Positions 20,199 to 31,683 of a stretch of DNA of 64,000 bases are shown here, one piece after another. This DNA is from Legionellaceae bacterium (lineage in GTDB: Bacteria; Pseudomonadota; Gammaproteobacteria; Legionellales; Legionellaceae), in contig JAALKW010000001.1 of the NCBI GenBank assembly GCA_011087865.1, forward strand, positions 1 through 64,000, in the 5' to 3' direction. The notes beneath the pieces were generated by a model. It worked only from the letters and a program-made list of their open reading frames with translations, was not told the DNA's origin and did no database searches. Position numbers and translations under genes: made by a program. The first letter of the stretch is position 1; each line of letters begins with the position of its first letter.

Positions 20199-20202
<4 letters not shown>
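19006..20202 (+). CDS. hflK: HflK, FtsH protease modulator
   Basis: A 398-residue SPFH/band-7 membrane protein. The Gly/Asp/Pro-rich N-terminus (MGWDGPDKGKTPWG) is typical of HflK. One membrane helix follows (FLIVFLMIAAVILWALSGIF), then the band-7 domain (VDPAEEAAVLRFGRYVKTVG, SVALVVQYRIGDLEAYLFNV) and an Ala/Glu-rich helix. HflK and HflC form the large periplasm-facing cage around the FtsH protease. The gene overlaps hflC by 4 bases. It is followed by purA, the order known from enterobacteria. Confidence 0.95.
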
Positions 20203-22413
<2,211 letters not shown>

Positions 22414-22451
22414 TCAAAAATTAATAATAAACAGATGGATTTTGAAATTGT

Positions 22452-24380
22452 ATGTGTGGTATTGCGGGTATATTTGATACAAAAAAAAGAAAAATAGAAG
22501 GCCTTCATCAAAAACTTTCAGTCATGGGAGATTTGATTGCGCATCGAGGTCCAGATGCGCATGGCCTTTGGTCGAACGATACACGAAATATTGGATTTGC
22601 ACATCGTCGATTAAGTATTTTGGATTTATCAGCAGAAGCTGATCAGCCGATGCAGGCAGCCACAGGTGATGTGATTGTTTTTAATGGCGAGATTTATAAT
22701 TATCTTGAACTTAAAGAAGCATTGCGTCCGCATTGGTCTTTTCAGACAGACTCAGATACAGAAGTTATTTTAGCTGCTTATCGCGTGTATGGCGTTGATT
22801 GCGTCAAGCATTTTAAAGGCATGTTTGCTTTTGCACTTTGGGATGGTGAAAAATTATTTTGTGCGCGTGATCATTTTGGCATCAAGCCTTTTTATTATAC
22901 GAGACAAAGTGATGTATTGTATTTTGCATCAGAAAGTAAAGCGTTATTGCCTTTTTTACCCGCTTTAACAACTAATCGACAAGCTTTTGTTGAGTATGTG
23001 ACGTTTCAGTACCCCATGGGAGAGCAAACATTATTTGAGCATGTACACCAGCTCGAGCCTGCGCATGCGATGCTTATTATGCCAGAAGGCATGAAAACTT
23101 GGCGTTATTGGGATGTGCATTATCAAATTGATTATTCTCGCGAAGAAGCTTATTTTTCAAATCGTCTAGAAGAATTGCTGTCTGAATCGGTGGCGTTACA
23201 TTTGCGGGCAGATGTAAATGTTGGCGCTTATGTCAGTGGAGGGGTGGATTCGAGTTTAATTGGCTTGTTGGCGTCAGAAGAGAAAAAGTCAGCCTTGCCT
23301 TTTTTTCATGGACGCTTTCTTGAAGGCGCGCAATATGATGAAAGCGCGTATGCTAAACATGTTGCTAATCAATCAAATTCAACATTACATATTTGCGATA
23401 TGACAGCAAATGATTTTGAACAGACATTACAGCGTGTGATGTATCACTTAGATTTTCCTGTTGCAGGGCCTGGTGTTTTTCCGCAATACATGGTGTCTGA
23501 AATGGCGGCAAAACATGTCAAGGTTGTTTTAGGTGGCCAAGGCGGTGATGAAATATTTGGAGGATATGCACGGTATGTCATTGCTTATTTTGAACAATGT
23601 ATTAAAGCCGCAATAGAAGGCAGTTACAAAACAGGTCGTTTTGTTGTAACGGCAGAATCAATTATTCCGAATTTAGAAGTCCTCAAAGCTTATAGACCCC
23701 TGTTGAAACGTTTTTGGAGTCAAGGTTTATTTGAGTCGCTTGAAAAACGTTATTTTTCTTTGGTTAATCGTGCACCTGATTTAGCAGATGAAGTCAATTT
23801 AAATGCTTTAGAGCAAGAATATGTATATCATCAGTTTTTAGATGTATTTAGCGCTGCAAAGTTTGAAAAGGCAGAGTCTTATTTTGATAGCATGACGCAT
23901 TTTGATTTTAAATGCCTATTGCCAGGTCTTTTACATGTAGAAGATCGCATGAGCATGGCGCATGGGCTTGAAGCACGAGTGCCTTTTCTTTATCATCCGT
24001 TGATTGAATTTATGGCGACGATTCCTGCGAATATTAAATTTAAAGATGGGCGTATGAAGCATTTGCTTAAGCAGACTTTTTCGCGTATTTTACCTTCGCA
24101 AGTACTGAGTCGAAAGGATAAAATGGGTTTTCCTGTTCCGCTGACGGAGTGGATGCAAGGCGGCACAAAAGCATATTTTTTGGATATATTAAGTTCGGGT
24201 GTTCGGCGTCAAAATGGTTTTATTGACTATCGACATGTTATGGCAGATTTTGAAAAATCCGAGCAATTTAGCCGAAAGCAATGGGGTTTTTTGTGCTATG
24301 AAGTATGGCAACAGCAGTTTCATGATCAAGCAGCAAGCTATAGGCATTTATTAAAAAATTCGGTTGCTGTGTGCGAATAA
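22452..24380 (+). CDS. AsnB-type glutamine-dependent amidotransferase
   Basis: A 642-residue protein with the two domains of asparagine synthetase B. The N-terminal glutaminase domain starts MCGIAG, with Cys2 as the nucleophile, and has AHRRLSILDLS and VFNGEIYNYLELKEAL. The synthetase domain has the pyrophosphate loop AYVSGGVDSSLIG, GGQGGDEIFGGYARY and LEARVPFLYHPLIEF. It may simply make asparagine, but its place at the head of the sugar-nucleotide genes suggests a second option. AsnB homologues in O-antigen clusters (WbpS, WbmE) convert sugar carboxylates to amides, and this cluster makes a uronic acid. The sequence alone does not decide. It begins 38 bases after purA. Confidence 0.88.
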   Translation: MCGIAGIFDTKKRKIEGLHQKLSVMGDLIAHRGPDAHGLWSNDTRNIGFAHRRLSILDLSAEADQPMQAATGDVIVFNGEIYNYLELKEALRPHWSFQTDSDTEVILAAYRVYGVDCVKHFKGMFAFALWDGEKLFCARDHFGIKPFYYTRQSDVLYFASESKALLPFLPALTTNRQAFVEYVTFQYPMGEQTLFEHVHQLEPAHAMLIMPEGMKTWRYWDVHYQIDYSREEAYFSNRLEELLSESVALHLRADVNVGAYVSGGVDSSLIGLLASEEKKSALPFFHGRFLEGAQYDESAYAKHVANQSNSTLHICDMTANDFEQTLQRVMYHLDFPVAGPGVFPQYMVSEMAAKHVKVVLGGQGGDEIFGGYARYVIAYFEQCIKAAIEGSYKTGRFVVTAESIIPNLEVLKAYRPLLKRFWSQGLFESLEKRYFSLVNRAPDLADEVNLNALEQEYVYHQFLDVFSAAKFEKAESYFDSMTHFDFKCLLPGLLHVEDRMSMAHGLEARVPFLYHPLIEFMATIPANIKFKDGRMKHLLKQTFSRILPSQVLSRKDKMGFPVPLTEWMQGGTKAYFLDILSSGVRRQNGFIDYRHVMADFEKSEQFSRKQWGFLCYEVWQQQFHDQAASYRHLLKNSVAVCE

Positions 24381-24416
24381 AAATTAGAAACATATAACAA
24401 ACAGGAGAGTTTAGTC

Positions 24417-25361
24417 ATGCGCGTATTGATTACAGGGGGAGCAGGTTTTGTCGGCTCACATTTAGCAGATAGGTTATTAGCCAAAGGTGATACCGTACTT
24501 GCTATTGATAATTTTGAGACAGGTCGACGTGATAATTTGGTGTCCCATGCCAATTTAACATTGGTTGAAGAAAGTATTGCAAACACAGAAGCAATGATGG
24601 ATTTGTTTCAAGAATTTAAACCAGACGTTGTGGTTCATACAGCGGCTTCATATAAAGATCCAGATAATTGGGTTGAAGATTGTAAAACCAATGTGCTTGG
24701 AACGGTCAATGTTGTTGCTGCGGCTAAAGCGGCTCATTGCAATCGCATTGTTTATTTTCAAACAGCACTTTGTTATGGATTAAAGCCAGAAGAGCAGCCT
24801 GTTACATTGGATCACCATATTAATTCACGTGGCAGTAGCTATGCGATTAGCAAAACAGCTGCTGAGCATTATATTGAATTATCAGGTGTGAATTTTGTTT
24901 CGTTTCGTTTAGCGAATGCTTATGGCCCACGTAATATTAGCGGTCCACTGCCTACTTTTTATCATCGTTTGACGGCTGAAAAACCTTGTTTTGTGATGGA
25001 TACGCGACGTGACTTTGTTTACATTCAAGATTTAATTGATTGTGTTGAGAAAGCAGTAACAGGTACGGGTCAAGGCTACTATCATATTTCTTCTGGTGGT
25101 GATGTATCGATTGAAGCATTATTTAATGCAACACTTAAAGCATTAGATATGAGCTTAGATAAGCCTGTTGAGGTGCGCCCACGTAATCCAGACGATGCCT
25201 TTACAATTTTACTGGATCCTTCACGTACAGAAAATGATTTTGCTTGGTCTGTGAGTACACCACTTGAAGCTGGGGTGAAAGCTGCGATTGAGTATTATGC
25301 TCAATACGGTATTGAGCAGACATTTACACATTTGCGTGTTGAAGAAAGCGAATCTGCTTAA
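24417..25361 (+). CDS. NAD-dependent sugar epimerase (extended SDR)
   Basis: A 314-residue extended short-chain dehydrogenase/reductase. The N-terminal NAD site is LITGGAGFVGSHLADRLLAK, and the catalytic pair is in SSYAISKTAAEHYIE (Tyr-x3-Lys). RLANAYGPRNISGPLPTFY is the substrate-binding region of nucleotide-sugar epimerases such as GalE and the Bordetella WbmF/WbmG proteins. Substrate is not readable. Given neighbours that build UDP-diacetamido-uronates, epimerisation (for example at C4) or another modification of that sugar is plausible. It sits 36 bases after the amidotransferase, preceded by AGGAG. Confidence 0.88.
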   Translation: MRVLITGGAGFVGSHLADRLLAKGDTVLAIDNFETGRRDNLVSHANLTLVEESIANTEAMMDLFQEFKPDVVVHTAASYKDPDNWVEDCKTNVLGTVNVVAAAKAAHCNRIVYFQTALCYGLKPEEQPVTLDHHINSRGSSYAISKTAAEHYIELSGVNFVSFRLANAYGPRNISGPLPTFYHRLTAEKPCFVMDTRRDFVYIQDLIDCVEKAVTGTGQGYYHISSGGDVSIEALFNATLKALDMSLDKPVEVRPRNPDDAFTILLDPSRTENDFAWSVSTPLEAGVKAAIEYYAQYGIEQTFTHLRVEESESA

Positions 25362-25390
25362 AAAATAGTAATAAAGATGTGGAGGCGGAA

Positions 25391-26464
25391 GTGACAGGTT
25401 TTTCTGGACAAAAAATATTGGTTGTAGGTGGTGCAGGCTTTGTGGGTAGTAATCTAACGCGAGCCTTACTTCAGGATAATCCAAAACAAGTCATTGTAGT
25501 GGATAATTTATTATCAGCTGATATTTCGCAAGTGCCAGAAGATTCCGCCTTGCATTTTGTACATGGCTCTATTACAGAAGATGCTATTTTATATGATTTA
25601 CCGAAAGATTTAGATTATGTTTTTCACTTAGCAACCTATCATGGCAATCAGTCTTCTATTGAAGATCCACTGAAAGATCATGAAAATAATACATTAACGA
25701 GCTTAAAATTATTTGATTGTTTAAGTCGCTTTAAATCACTCAAAAAAGTGGTTTATGCTGCAGCAGGTTGTACTATCGCGAAAAAAACATTTGATCATGC
25801 AGAAGCAACGGTTGAACAAGAGGAAGTGTCTCTTTATTTAGATAGTCCGTATCAAATGTCAAAAATATTTGGTGAGTTTTACGGTAATTATTATTTTATG
25901 CGATATAACATGCCATTTGTGAAGGCACGTTTTCAAAATGTTTATGGTCCTGGTGAGGTACTGGGTGCGGGTGAGTGGCGTGGTAATGCAAATACGGTTT
26001 GGCGGAATGTAACGCCCACTTTTATTTTTAAGGCGTTACATCAAGAAGCATTGCCTGTTGAAAATGGCGGTATCGCAACGCGTGATTTTATTCATGTAGA
26101 TGATGTTGCACGTGGTTTAATGGCATGTGCACTCAAAGGGGATGCAGGGGGGGTCTATAATATTGCCTCAGGCGTTGAAACCTCGATTGGTGAACTTGCG
26201 AGTATTATCAATGAATTAACACATAATACAACACAAGTTGGAGAAGAACCGGCACGTCCTTGGGACCGTTCAGGAAAGCGCCATGGCGATCCAACCAAGT
26301 CAATGCGAGAATTAGGGTTTGAAGCACAAATAAATTTACCTGATGGCTTGAATCAAACCATTGAGTGGACAAAAAATAATGATGATTTAATTAAGCAATG
26401 TATGGCAAAACATCAGCGGTATTTACCAGCTCTACAGGCTTATTTAAAGCAGGAGAACACATGA
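25391..26464 (+). CDS. NAD-dependent sugar epimerase/dehydratase (extended SDR)
   Basis: A second extended SDR (357 residues), only distantly similar to its upstream neighbour. The NAD motif is ILVVGGAGFVGSNLTRALL, and the catalytic segment VYAAAGCTIAKKTF precedes SPYQMSKIFGEFYGN (Tyr-x3-Lys). RFQNVYGPGEVLGAG and TRDFIHVDDVARGLMACAL are canonical. Start chosen at GTG 25391 because GGAGGCGGA lies directly upstream; a GTG at 25379 is possible. Presumably it modifies a nucleotide sugar in this cluster. It overlaps the aminotransferase gene by 4 bases (ATGA), showing translational coupling. Confidence 0.86.
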   Translation: MTGFSGQKILVVGGAGFVGSNLTRALLQDNPKQVIVVDNLLSADISQVPEDSALHFVHGSITEDAILYDLPKDLDYVFHLATYHGNQSSIEDPLKDHENNTLTSLKLFDCLSRFKSLKKVVYAAAGCTIAKKTFDHAEATVEQEEVSLYLDSPYQMSKIFGEFYGNYYFMRYNMPFVKARFQNVYGPGEVLGAGEWRGNANTVWRNVTPTFIFKALHQEALPVENGGIATRDFIHVDDVARGLMACALKGDAGGVYNIASGVETSIGELASIINELTHNTTQVGEEPARPWDRSGKRHGDPTKSMRELGFEAQINLPDGLNQTIEWTKNNDDLIKQCMAKHQRYLPALQAYLKQENT

Positions 26465-27573
26465 TGCAGTTTATTGATTTAAAAACACAGTTATCGCATA
26501 TTGAAGAAAATATTTTAGCGCGTATCAAAACGGTTTTAGCGCACGGGGCATATATTATGGGCCCTGAGGTGCGAGAGCTTGAAGCAGCTTTGGCTGAATT
26601 TACTGGGGTTCAGCATGCTATTGGTGTATCGAGTGGAACAGATGCGTTGTTGATTGCTTTGATGGCGCTTGATGTTGAAGCTGGCGATGAAGTGATTACA
26701 ACGCCCTTTAGTTTTTTTGCAACAGCTGAAGTGATAGCACTTTTAGGGGCTAAACCTGTTTTTGTTGATATAGACAGAAAGACTTATAATTTAGATGCTA
26801 ATTTACTGGAAGCGGCTATTACGGATAAAACAAAGGCAATTATGCCAGTGAGCATGTATGGTCAGTGTGCAGACTATGATGCGATTAATCGTATTGCTTT
26901 GCGTCATCATCTTCCGGTGATTGAAGATGGCGCCCAAAGTTTTGGAGCCACTTATCAGGGCAAGCGTTCGTGTGGGTTAACAACGATTGGGTGTACGAGT
27001 TTCTTCCCCTCAAAGCCGTTAGGTGCTTATGGTGATGCGGGTGCTTGTTTTACGAATGATGCAGCTTTGGCAGAGCGAATGCAGTCGATTCGTGTACATG
27101 GCCAAGCGCGCCGTTACGAACATATTCGTTTGGGATTGAATGGACGTTTAGATACAATACAGGCAGCGATTTTACTTGAAAAATTGGCTTTATTTTCTGA
27201 TGAAGTCACACTGCGCCAAGCTGTTGCTGCGCGTTATACAAAAGCATTATCAGATATTGCCAATACACCTGAAATTAAAGCAGAAAATAGCAGTGTATTT
27301 GCGCAGTATACAATTGAGGTATCAGCGCGAGACGAAGTACAAGCCGCTTTAAAAGCGCAAGATATTCCAACAGCCGTGCACTACCCTGTAGCGCTGCATA
27401 AACAGCCGGTGTTTAAAGCGCTTTATCCTGAGACTTTAAGTTTTCCAAATGCAGAAGCGGCAGCACATCGTGTGCTGAGCTTGCCAATGCACCCATATTT
27501 AACAAAAACAGATCAAGATCAGGTGATTGATGCCTTACAAACAGTATTGGTGAAAGAAGCAATCAATATTTAA
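26461..27573 (+). CDS. WbpE/WlbC-like sugar aminotransferase (DegT/DnrJ/EryC1 family)
   Basis: A 370-residue PLP-dependent aminotransferase. The start MMQFIDLKTQLSHIEENILA and GPEVRELEAALAEFTGV are family hallmarks. The PLP Lys lies in TSFFPSKPLGAYGDAGAC, and HGQARRYEHIRLGLNGRLDT completes the signature. WbpE/WlbC converts the C3-keto group of UDP-GlcNAc(3-keto)A to an amine with glutamate. The neighbouring dehydrogenase, oxidoreductase, acetyltransferase and 2-epimerase make this role likely. AGGAG lies six bases before the ATG at 26461; ATG 26464 is an alternative. Confidence 0.9.
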   Translation: MMQFIDLKTQLSHIEENILARIKTVLAHGAYIMGPEVRELEAALAEFTGVQHAIGVSSGTDALLIALMALDVEAGDEVITTPFSFFATAEVIALLGAKPVFVDIDRKTYNLDANLLEAAITDKTKAIMPVSMYGQCADYDAINRIALRHHLPVIEDGAQSFGATYQGKRSCGLTTIGCTSFFPSKPLGAYGDAGACFTNDAALAERMQSIRVHGQARRYEHIRLGLNGRLDTIQAAILLEKLALFSDEVTLRQAVAARYTKALSDIANTPEIKAENSSVFAQYTIEVSARDEVQAALKAQDIPTAVHYPVALHKQPVFKALYPETLSFPNAEAAAHRVLSLPMHPYLTKTDQDQVIDALQTVLVKEAINI

Positions 27574-27626
27574 GTGTATTCAGGAAGCAAATATCACGAA
27601 TAAAAATAATAGGGAATGGATGAGTT

Positions 27627-28931
27627 ATGCCTCAAGATTTAATAGAAAAATTAAACAACCAAGAAGCAGTGATTGGTATTGTCGGTCTTGGATATGTGGG
27701 GCTTCCCTTGATGCTTCGATTTGCATCCGTGGGTTATCGGGTGCTTGGTATTGATATTGATGCCTCTAAAAATGCTTTGCTTAATGCAGGCAAGTCATAT
27801 ATTCAGCATATTGCATCGGATGCCATTCAGGCTGTTCAAAGTCGTATTCATGCAACAGATGATTTTTCATCTGCAAGTGAGGTAGATGCGTTAATTTTAT
27901 GTGTTCCAACGCCACTGAATAAGTATCGAGAACCTGATTTAAGTTATATCTTAATGACGCTAGATGCATTGTTGCCTTATTTACATCAGGGGCAAATTGT
28001 TTCACTTGAAAGTACGACCTATCCTGGAACAACCACCGAAGAGCTGAAAACACGGATTGAACATAAGGGTTTTGAAGTTGGAAAAGATATATTTTTGGTG
28101 TATTCACCTGAGCGAGAGGATCCAGGTAACACTGATTTCTCAACAGCGAGTATTCCAAAAGTATGTGGAGGCGATACACCGAACTGTGTTGAAGCAGGGC
28201 TTGCTTTATATCATTCGGTGATTGAAAAAGTGGTGCCTGTGTCGTCAACACGCGTGGCTGAAATGACGAAGCTTTTAGAAAATATTCATCGTTCTGTCAA
28301 TATTGGTTTGATGAACGAAATGAAAGTGCTTGCGGATAAAATGGATATTGATATTCATGAGGTGATTGATGCTGCAGCGACAAAGCCTTTTGGTTTTGTG
28401 CCTTATTATCCTGGGCCTGGTATTGGTGGACATTGTATTCCGATTGACCCTTTTTATTTAACCTGGAAAGCACGTGAATATGGTATGCACACGCGTTTTA
28501 TTGAGCTTGCCGGTGAAATAAACAGTAAAATGCCGCACTGGGTGATTCATAAGTTAACAGATGCTTTAAATGCGCGGGAGCAGGCAGTAAAAAACAGTAA
28601 AATTTTAGTGTTGGGTATTGCTTATAAACGTGATGTAGATGATATGCGAGAGTCTCCGTCTATTGAGCTTTTAGAGTTGCTTCGAGATAAAGGGGCTGAG
28701 GTGGCTTATAGTGATCCGCATGTGCCTGTTTTTCCTGCGATGCGTGCACATCACTTTGATTTACACAGTGTGCCGCTGACATCCGATATGATTTCGCAGT
28801 ATGATTGTGTCTTGCTTGCAACAGCACATCAAGCCTTTGATTATGATTTGATTGCGCGTCATGCCAAATTAATTATTGATACACGTGGAGGGTTTCGTGC
28901 CTATCCTTGTGATAATATTGTGAGTGCCTAA
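27627..28931 (+). CDS. WbpA-like UDP-N-acetylglucosamine 6-dehydrogenase
   Basis: A 434-residue UDP-glucose/GDP-mannose dehydrogenase family enzyme. The NAD site is [20 protein letters not shown]. The catalytic Cys is in [18 protein letters not shown], and the last domain has [20 protein letters not shown]. It performs two successive oxidations at C6 of a nucleotide sugar to give a uronate. In this cluster the expected reaction is UDP-GlcNAc to UDP-GlcNAcA, the first step towards UDP-ManNAc(3NAc)A. Its 3' end overlaps a possible GTG start of the next gene. Confidence 0.92.
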   Translation: MPQDLIEKLNNQEAVIGIVGLGYVGLPLMLRFASVGYRVLGIDIDASKNALLNAGKSYIQHIASDAIQAVQSRIHATDDFSSASEVDALILCVPTPLNKYREPDLSYILMTLDALLPYLHQGQIVSLESTTYPGTTTEELKTRIEHKGFEVGKDIFLVYSPEREDPGNTDFSTASIPKVCGGDTPNCVEAGLALYHSVIEKVVPVSSTRVAEMTKLLENIHRSVNIGLMNEMKVLADKMDIDIHEVIDAAATKPFGFVPYYPGPGIGGHCIPIDPFYLTWKAREYGMHTRFIELAGEINSKMPHWVIHKLTDALNAREQAVKNSKILVLGIAYKRDVDDMRESPSIELLELLRDKGAEVAYSDPHVPVFPAMRAHHFDLHSVPLTSDMISQYDCVLLATAHQAFDYDLIARHAKLIIDTRGGFRAYPCDNIVSA

Positions 28932-28935
28932 ATTG

Positions 28936-30006
28936 ATGATAACGAAAGCACCGTGGGTGATTCTAGATAGAAAAATTAATATCGCATTGGTTGGTTGTGG
29001 CCGTATTGCTAAAAATCATTTGGATGCTATCACAAAGCATCAAGATAAATTAAGCCTTACGGCAGTTTGTGATCGTGATGAAGAAGCGGCTCAACGTGTT
29101 GCGAAAGCACATCAAGCGCTTGCATATACATCGCTTGACACAATGCTTACTGAATCTAAATCTGAAATTGATTTGGTTGTTTTATGTACACCTAGTGGTT
29201 TACATCCAAGACAGACTGTTCAAGTCGCTGAGGCAGGTAAACATGTATTGACAGAAAAACCAATGGCGACCCGTTGGAAAGACGGGCTTGAAATGGTTAA
29301 AGCGTGTGATAAAGCGGATGTGCGGTTATTTGTGGTCAAACAAAATCGTTTGAATCCACCCATTCAAGCGTTAAAACGTGCGATTGAGGCCGGTCGGTTT
29401 GGAAAGATTTACTTGGCCAATGTCAATGTTTTTTGGACGAGACCACAAGACTACTATGACCAGGGCGGTTGGAGAGGCTCATGGGAGTGGGATGGTGGTG
29501 CATTCATGAATCAAGCCAGTCATTATGTTGATTTAATTCAGTGGCTACTGGGTCCTGTTGAGTCGGTGCAGGCGATGATGGGCACTTTGGGACGAAGAAT
29601 CGAAGCAGAAGATACAGGGGTTTTAAATATTCGTTGGCGACAGGGCACAATGGGCTCTGTGAATGTCACGATGCTGACTTATCCTAAAAATTATGAAGGG
29701 TCCATTACGATTTTAGGCGAAAAAGGGACTGTGCGTATTGGAGGGCTTGCAGTGAATCAGATTAAGCATTGGGAGTTTGATGAAAAGCAGCCAGAAGATG
29801 AAGCCATTCTTGCTGAAAATTACGAAACCCAATCGGTTTATGGTTTTGGACATGTGCCTTATTATGCCAATGTTATTGATTGTTTGCATGGTCAGCCTGC
29901 TGATATTACAGATGGTCGCTCAGGACTGTCAGCTTTAGAATTATTGGTTGCAGCCTATCGTTCTGCTCGGGACGATAAAACAGTGCATTTGCCTTTGGAG
30001 TTGTAA
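28936..30006 (+). CDS. WbpB/WlbA-like Gfo/Idh/MocA sugar 3-oxidoreductase
   Basis: A 356-residue NAD(P)-dependent oxidoreductase. The Rossmann start [19 protein letters not shown] and the catalytic Lys in [17 protein letters not shown] are typical of Gfo/Idh/MocA enzymes. The second domain has [19 protein letters not shown], which holds the conserved His. WbpB/WlbA oxidises UDP-GlcNAcA at C3, supplying the ketone for the aminotransferase. ATG 28936 follows the previous stop by four bases; a GTG at 28924 overlapping the previous gene is an alternative. The stop overlaps the next start by one base. Confidence 0.88.
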   Translation: MITKAPWVILDRKINIALVGCGRIAKNHLDAITKHQDKLSLTAVCDRDEEAAQRVAKAHQALAYTSLDTMLTESKSEIDLVVLCTPSGLHPRQTVQVAEAGKHVLTEKPMATRWKDGLEMVKACDKADVRLFVVKQNRLNPPIQALKRAIEAGRFGKIYLANVNVFWTRPQDYYDQGGWRGSWEWDGGAFMNQASHYVDLIQWLLGPVESVQAMMGTLGRRIEAEDTGVLNIRWRQGTMGSVNVTMLTYPKNYEGSITILGEKGTVRIGGLAVNQIKHWEFDEKQPEDEAILAENYETQSVYGFGHVPYYANVIDCLHGQPADITDGRSGLSALELLVAAYRSARDDKTVHLPLEL

Positions 30007-30596
30007 TGACAGAAGCCGTTATTCATAAGACCGCGATTGTTGATAGTGGTGCGCAGTTAGGTGCAGGGACCCGTGTGTGGCATTGGGTGCATGTCAGTGC
30101 AAAGGCTGTGATTGGTGAGCGATGTAGTTTAGGCCAAAATGTATTTATAGGCAATCGTGTTTGCATTGGAAATAACGTTAAAATACAAAACAATGTGTCT
30201 GTGTATGATAACGTTATTTTAGAGGATGATGTCTTTTGTGGCCCAAGCATGGTGTTTACCAATGTTTATAATCCTCGCTCTGCGGTGACACGGAAGCACG
30301 AGTATCGCGATACGCTCATTAAAAAAGGTGTGACATTAGGTGCGAATTGCACCATCGTTTGTGGTGTAACCGTTGGAGAATATGCTTTTGTTGCAGCGGG
30401 TGCTGTTATTAATCGCGATGTAAAGCCGTATGCACTGATGGCAGGTGTGCCTGCGCGTCAAATTGGTTGGATGAGTCGTTTTGGCGAACAACTTGATTTT
30501 AAAGTGCTAGATGCTGATGCTGGTCTTTCTCGTGCTATTTGTGAACATACAGGTGATATTTACGAAGCGCGTGATGGAGAGGTTGTTGTGTTATGA
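30006..30596 (+). CDS. WbpD/WlbB-like hexapeptide N-acetyltransferase
   Basis: A 196-residue left-handed beta-helix acyltransferase. Hexapeptide turns run through most of the chain ([60 protein letters not shown]). WbpD/WlbB N-acetylates the 3-amino group of UDP-GlcNAc3NA with acetyl-CoA; the residues around [14 protein letters not shown] match the loop found in that group. It is coupled on both sides, with a 1-base overlap upstream and 4 bases downstream. Confidence 0.9.
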   Translation: MTEAVIHKTAIVDSGAQLGAGTRVWHWVHVSAKAVIGERCSLGQNVFIGNRVCIGNNVKIQNNVSVYDNVILEDDVFCGPSMVFTNVYNPRSAVTRKHEYRDTLIKKGVTLGANCTIVCGVTVGEYAFVAAGAVINRDVKPYALMAGVPARQIGWMSRFGEQLDFKVLDADAGLSRAICEHTGDIYEARDGEVVVL

Positions 30597-31675
30597 AGGC
30601 TTTAAAAATTTGTACTATTATTGGTGCGCGCCCCCAGTTTGTAAAAGCGGCTGTTGTTTCACGTGCTATTAAGCTCCGTGCGGGCATTGATGAAGTGATT
30701 ATTCATACGGGACAGCATTATGATGCAAATATGTCAGCGCAATTTTTTGATGAGCTTGATATTCCTAAGCCGACTTATCACTTAAATATCGGTTCAGGCA
30801 CACATGGTCAGCAAACGGGTGAAATGCTCGCGCATATTGAGACGGTTTTGTTAAAAGAAAAACCAGACTGGGTGCTTGTCTATGGTGATACCAATTCAAC
30901 CCTTGCTGGTGCACTTGCGGCTGCCAAATTACATATTCCCGTTGCACATGTTGAAGCGGGTGTTCGTTCGTTTAATCGTAAAATGCCAGAAGAAATTAAT
31001 CGTATTACAACGGACCATATCAGTGATTTGTTATTTGTACCGACCATAACAGCAAAGCAGCAGTTATTAAAAGAAGGTTTAGATGAAAAGCAAGTGATTC
31101 ATGTGGGTGATGTGATGTATGATGCAACGCTTTATTATAACGAGCAAAATACGAACCGAGACACATTGCTTGATGCTTTAAAGCTATCACCTAAGCAGTA
31201 TAGTTTAATCACGTTACATCGTGCTGAGAATACGGATAATCCGAAACGCATGCAACATATTGTCGATGCGTTGCTTGAACTTGCAAAACAGCAAACCCTT
31301 GTGTTGCCACTGCATCCAAGAACGCGTCATACGTTAACCGAATTGCATTTACTCGATGCACTGAGCGCAAATCTCATGTTGCTTGAGCCGATTGGTTTTT
31401 TAGATATGCTTGCATTAGAGCAACATGCAGCCTGTATTATTACTGATTCAGGTGGGGTTCAAAAAGAAGCGTATTTTAATCGTGTGCCCTGTATTACTTT
31501 GCGCGATGAAACGGAATGGGTTGAACTGGTTGAGTCTGGCTGGAATCAGCTTTGTTCGCCAGATGCACCATTTTCTTTATTAGAGATAAGCCATAAAGTG
31601 CCAGAGCATTACGTAGCGTCACTATATGGTGATGGCGATGCATCTAATAAAGTTATTGATATTTTAAATGGATAG
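30593..31675 (+). CDS. WbpI/WlbD-like UDP-diacetamido-uronate 2-epimerase
   Basis: A 360-residue non-hydrolysing UDP-GlcNAc 2-epimerase family member. Motifs are [56 protein letters not shown] and [12 protein letters not shown]. In the presence of wbpA/B/D/E-type genes the expected substrate is UDP-GlcNAc3NAcA, giving UDP-ManNAc3NAcA; the alternative is the WecB-type UDP-GlcNAc/UDP-ManNAc reaction. It is the last of the five sugar-nucleotide genes and is followed 8 bases later by the first putative glycosyltransferase. Confidence 0.92.
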   Translation: MKALKICTIIGARPQFVKAAVVSRAIKLRAGIDEVIIHTGQHYDANMSAQFFDELDIPKPTYHLNIGSGTHGQQTGEMLAHIETVLLKEKPDWVLVYGDTNSTLAGALAAAKLHIPVAHVEAGVRSFNRKMPEEINRITTDHISDLLFVPTITAKQQLLKEGLDEKQVIHVGDVMYDATLYYNEQNTNRDTLLDALKLSPKQYSLITLHRAENTDNPKRMQHIVDALLELAKQQTLVLPLHPRTRHTLTELHLLDALSANLMLLEPIGFLDMLALEQHAACIITDSGGVQKEAYFNRVPCITLRDETEWVELVESGWNQLCSPDAPFSLLEISHKVPEHYVASLYGDGDASNKVIDILNG

Positions 31676-31683
31676 CATGAAGC

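Noticed and set aside
27781-28251. A 156-codon minus-strand frame within the dehydrogenase gene
   Set aside because: It lies wholly inside a well-conserved enzyme gene and shows no domain or ribosome-binding site.
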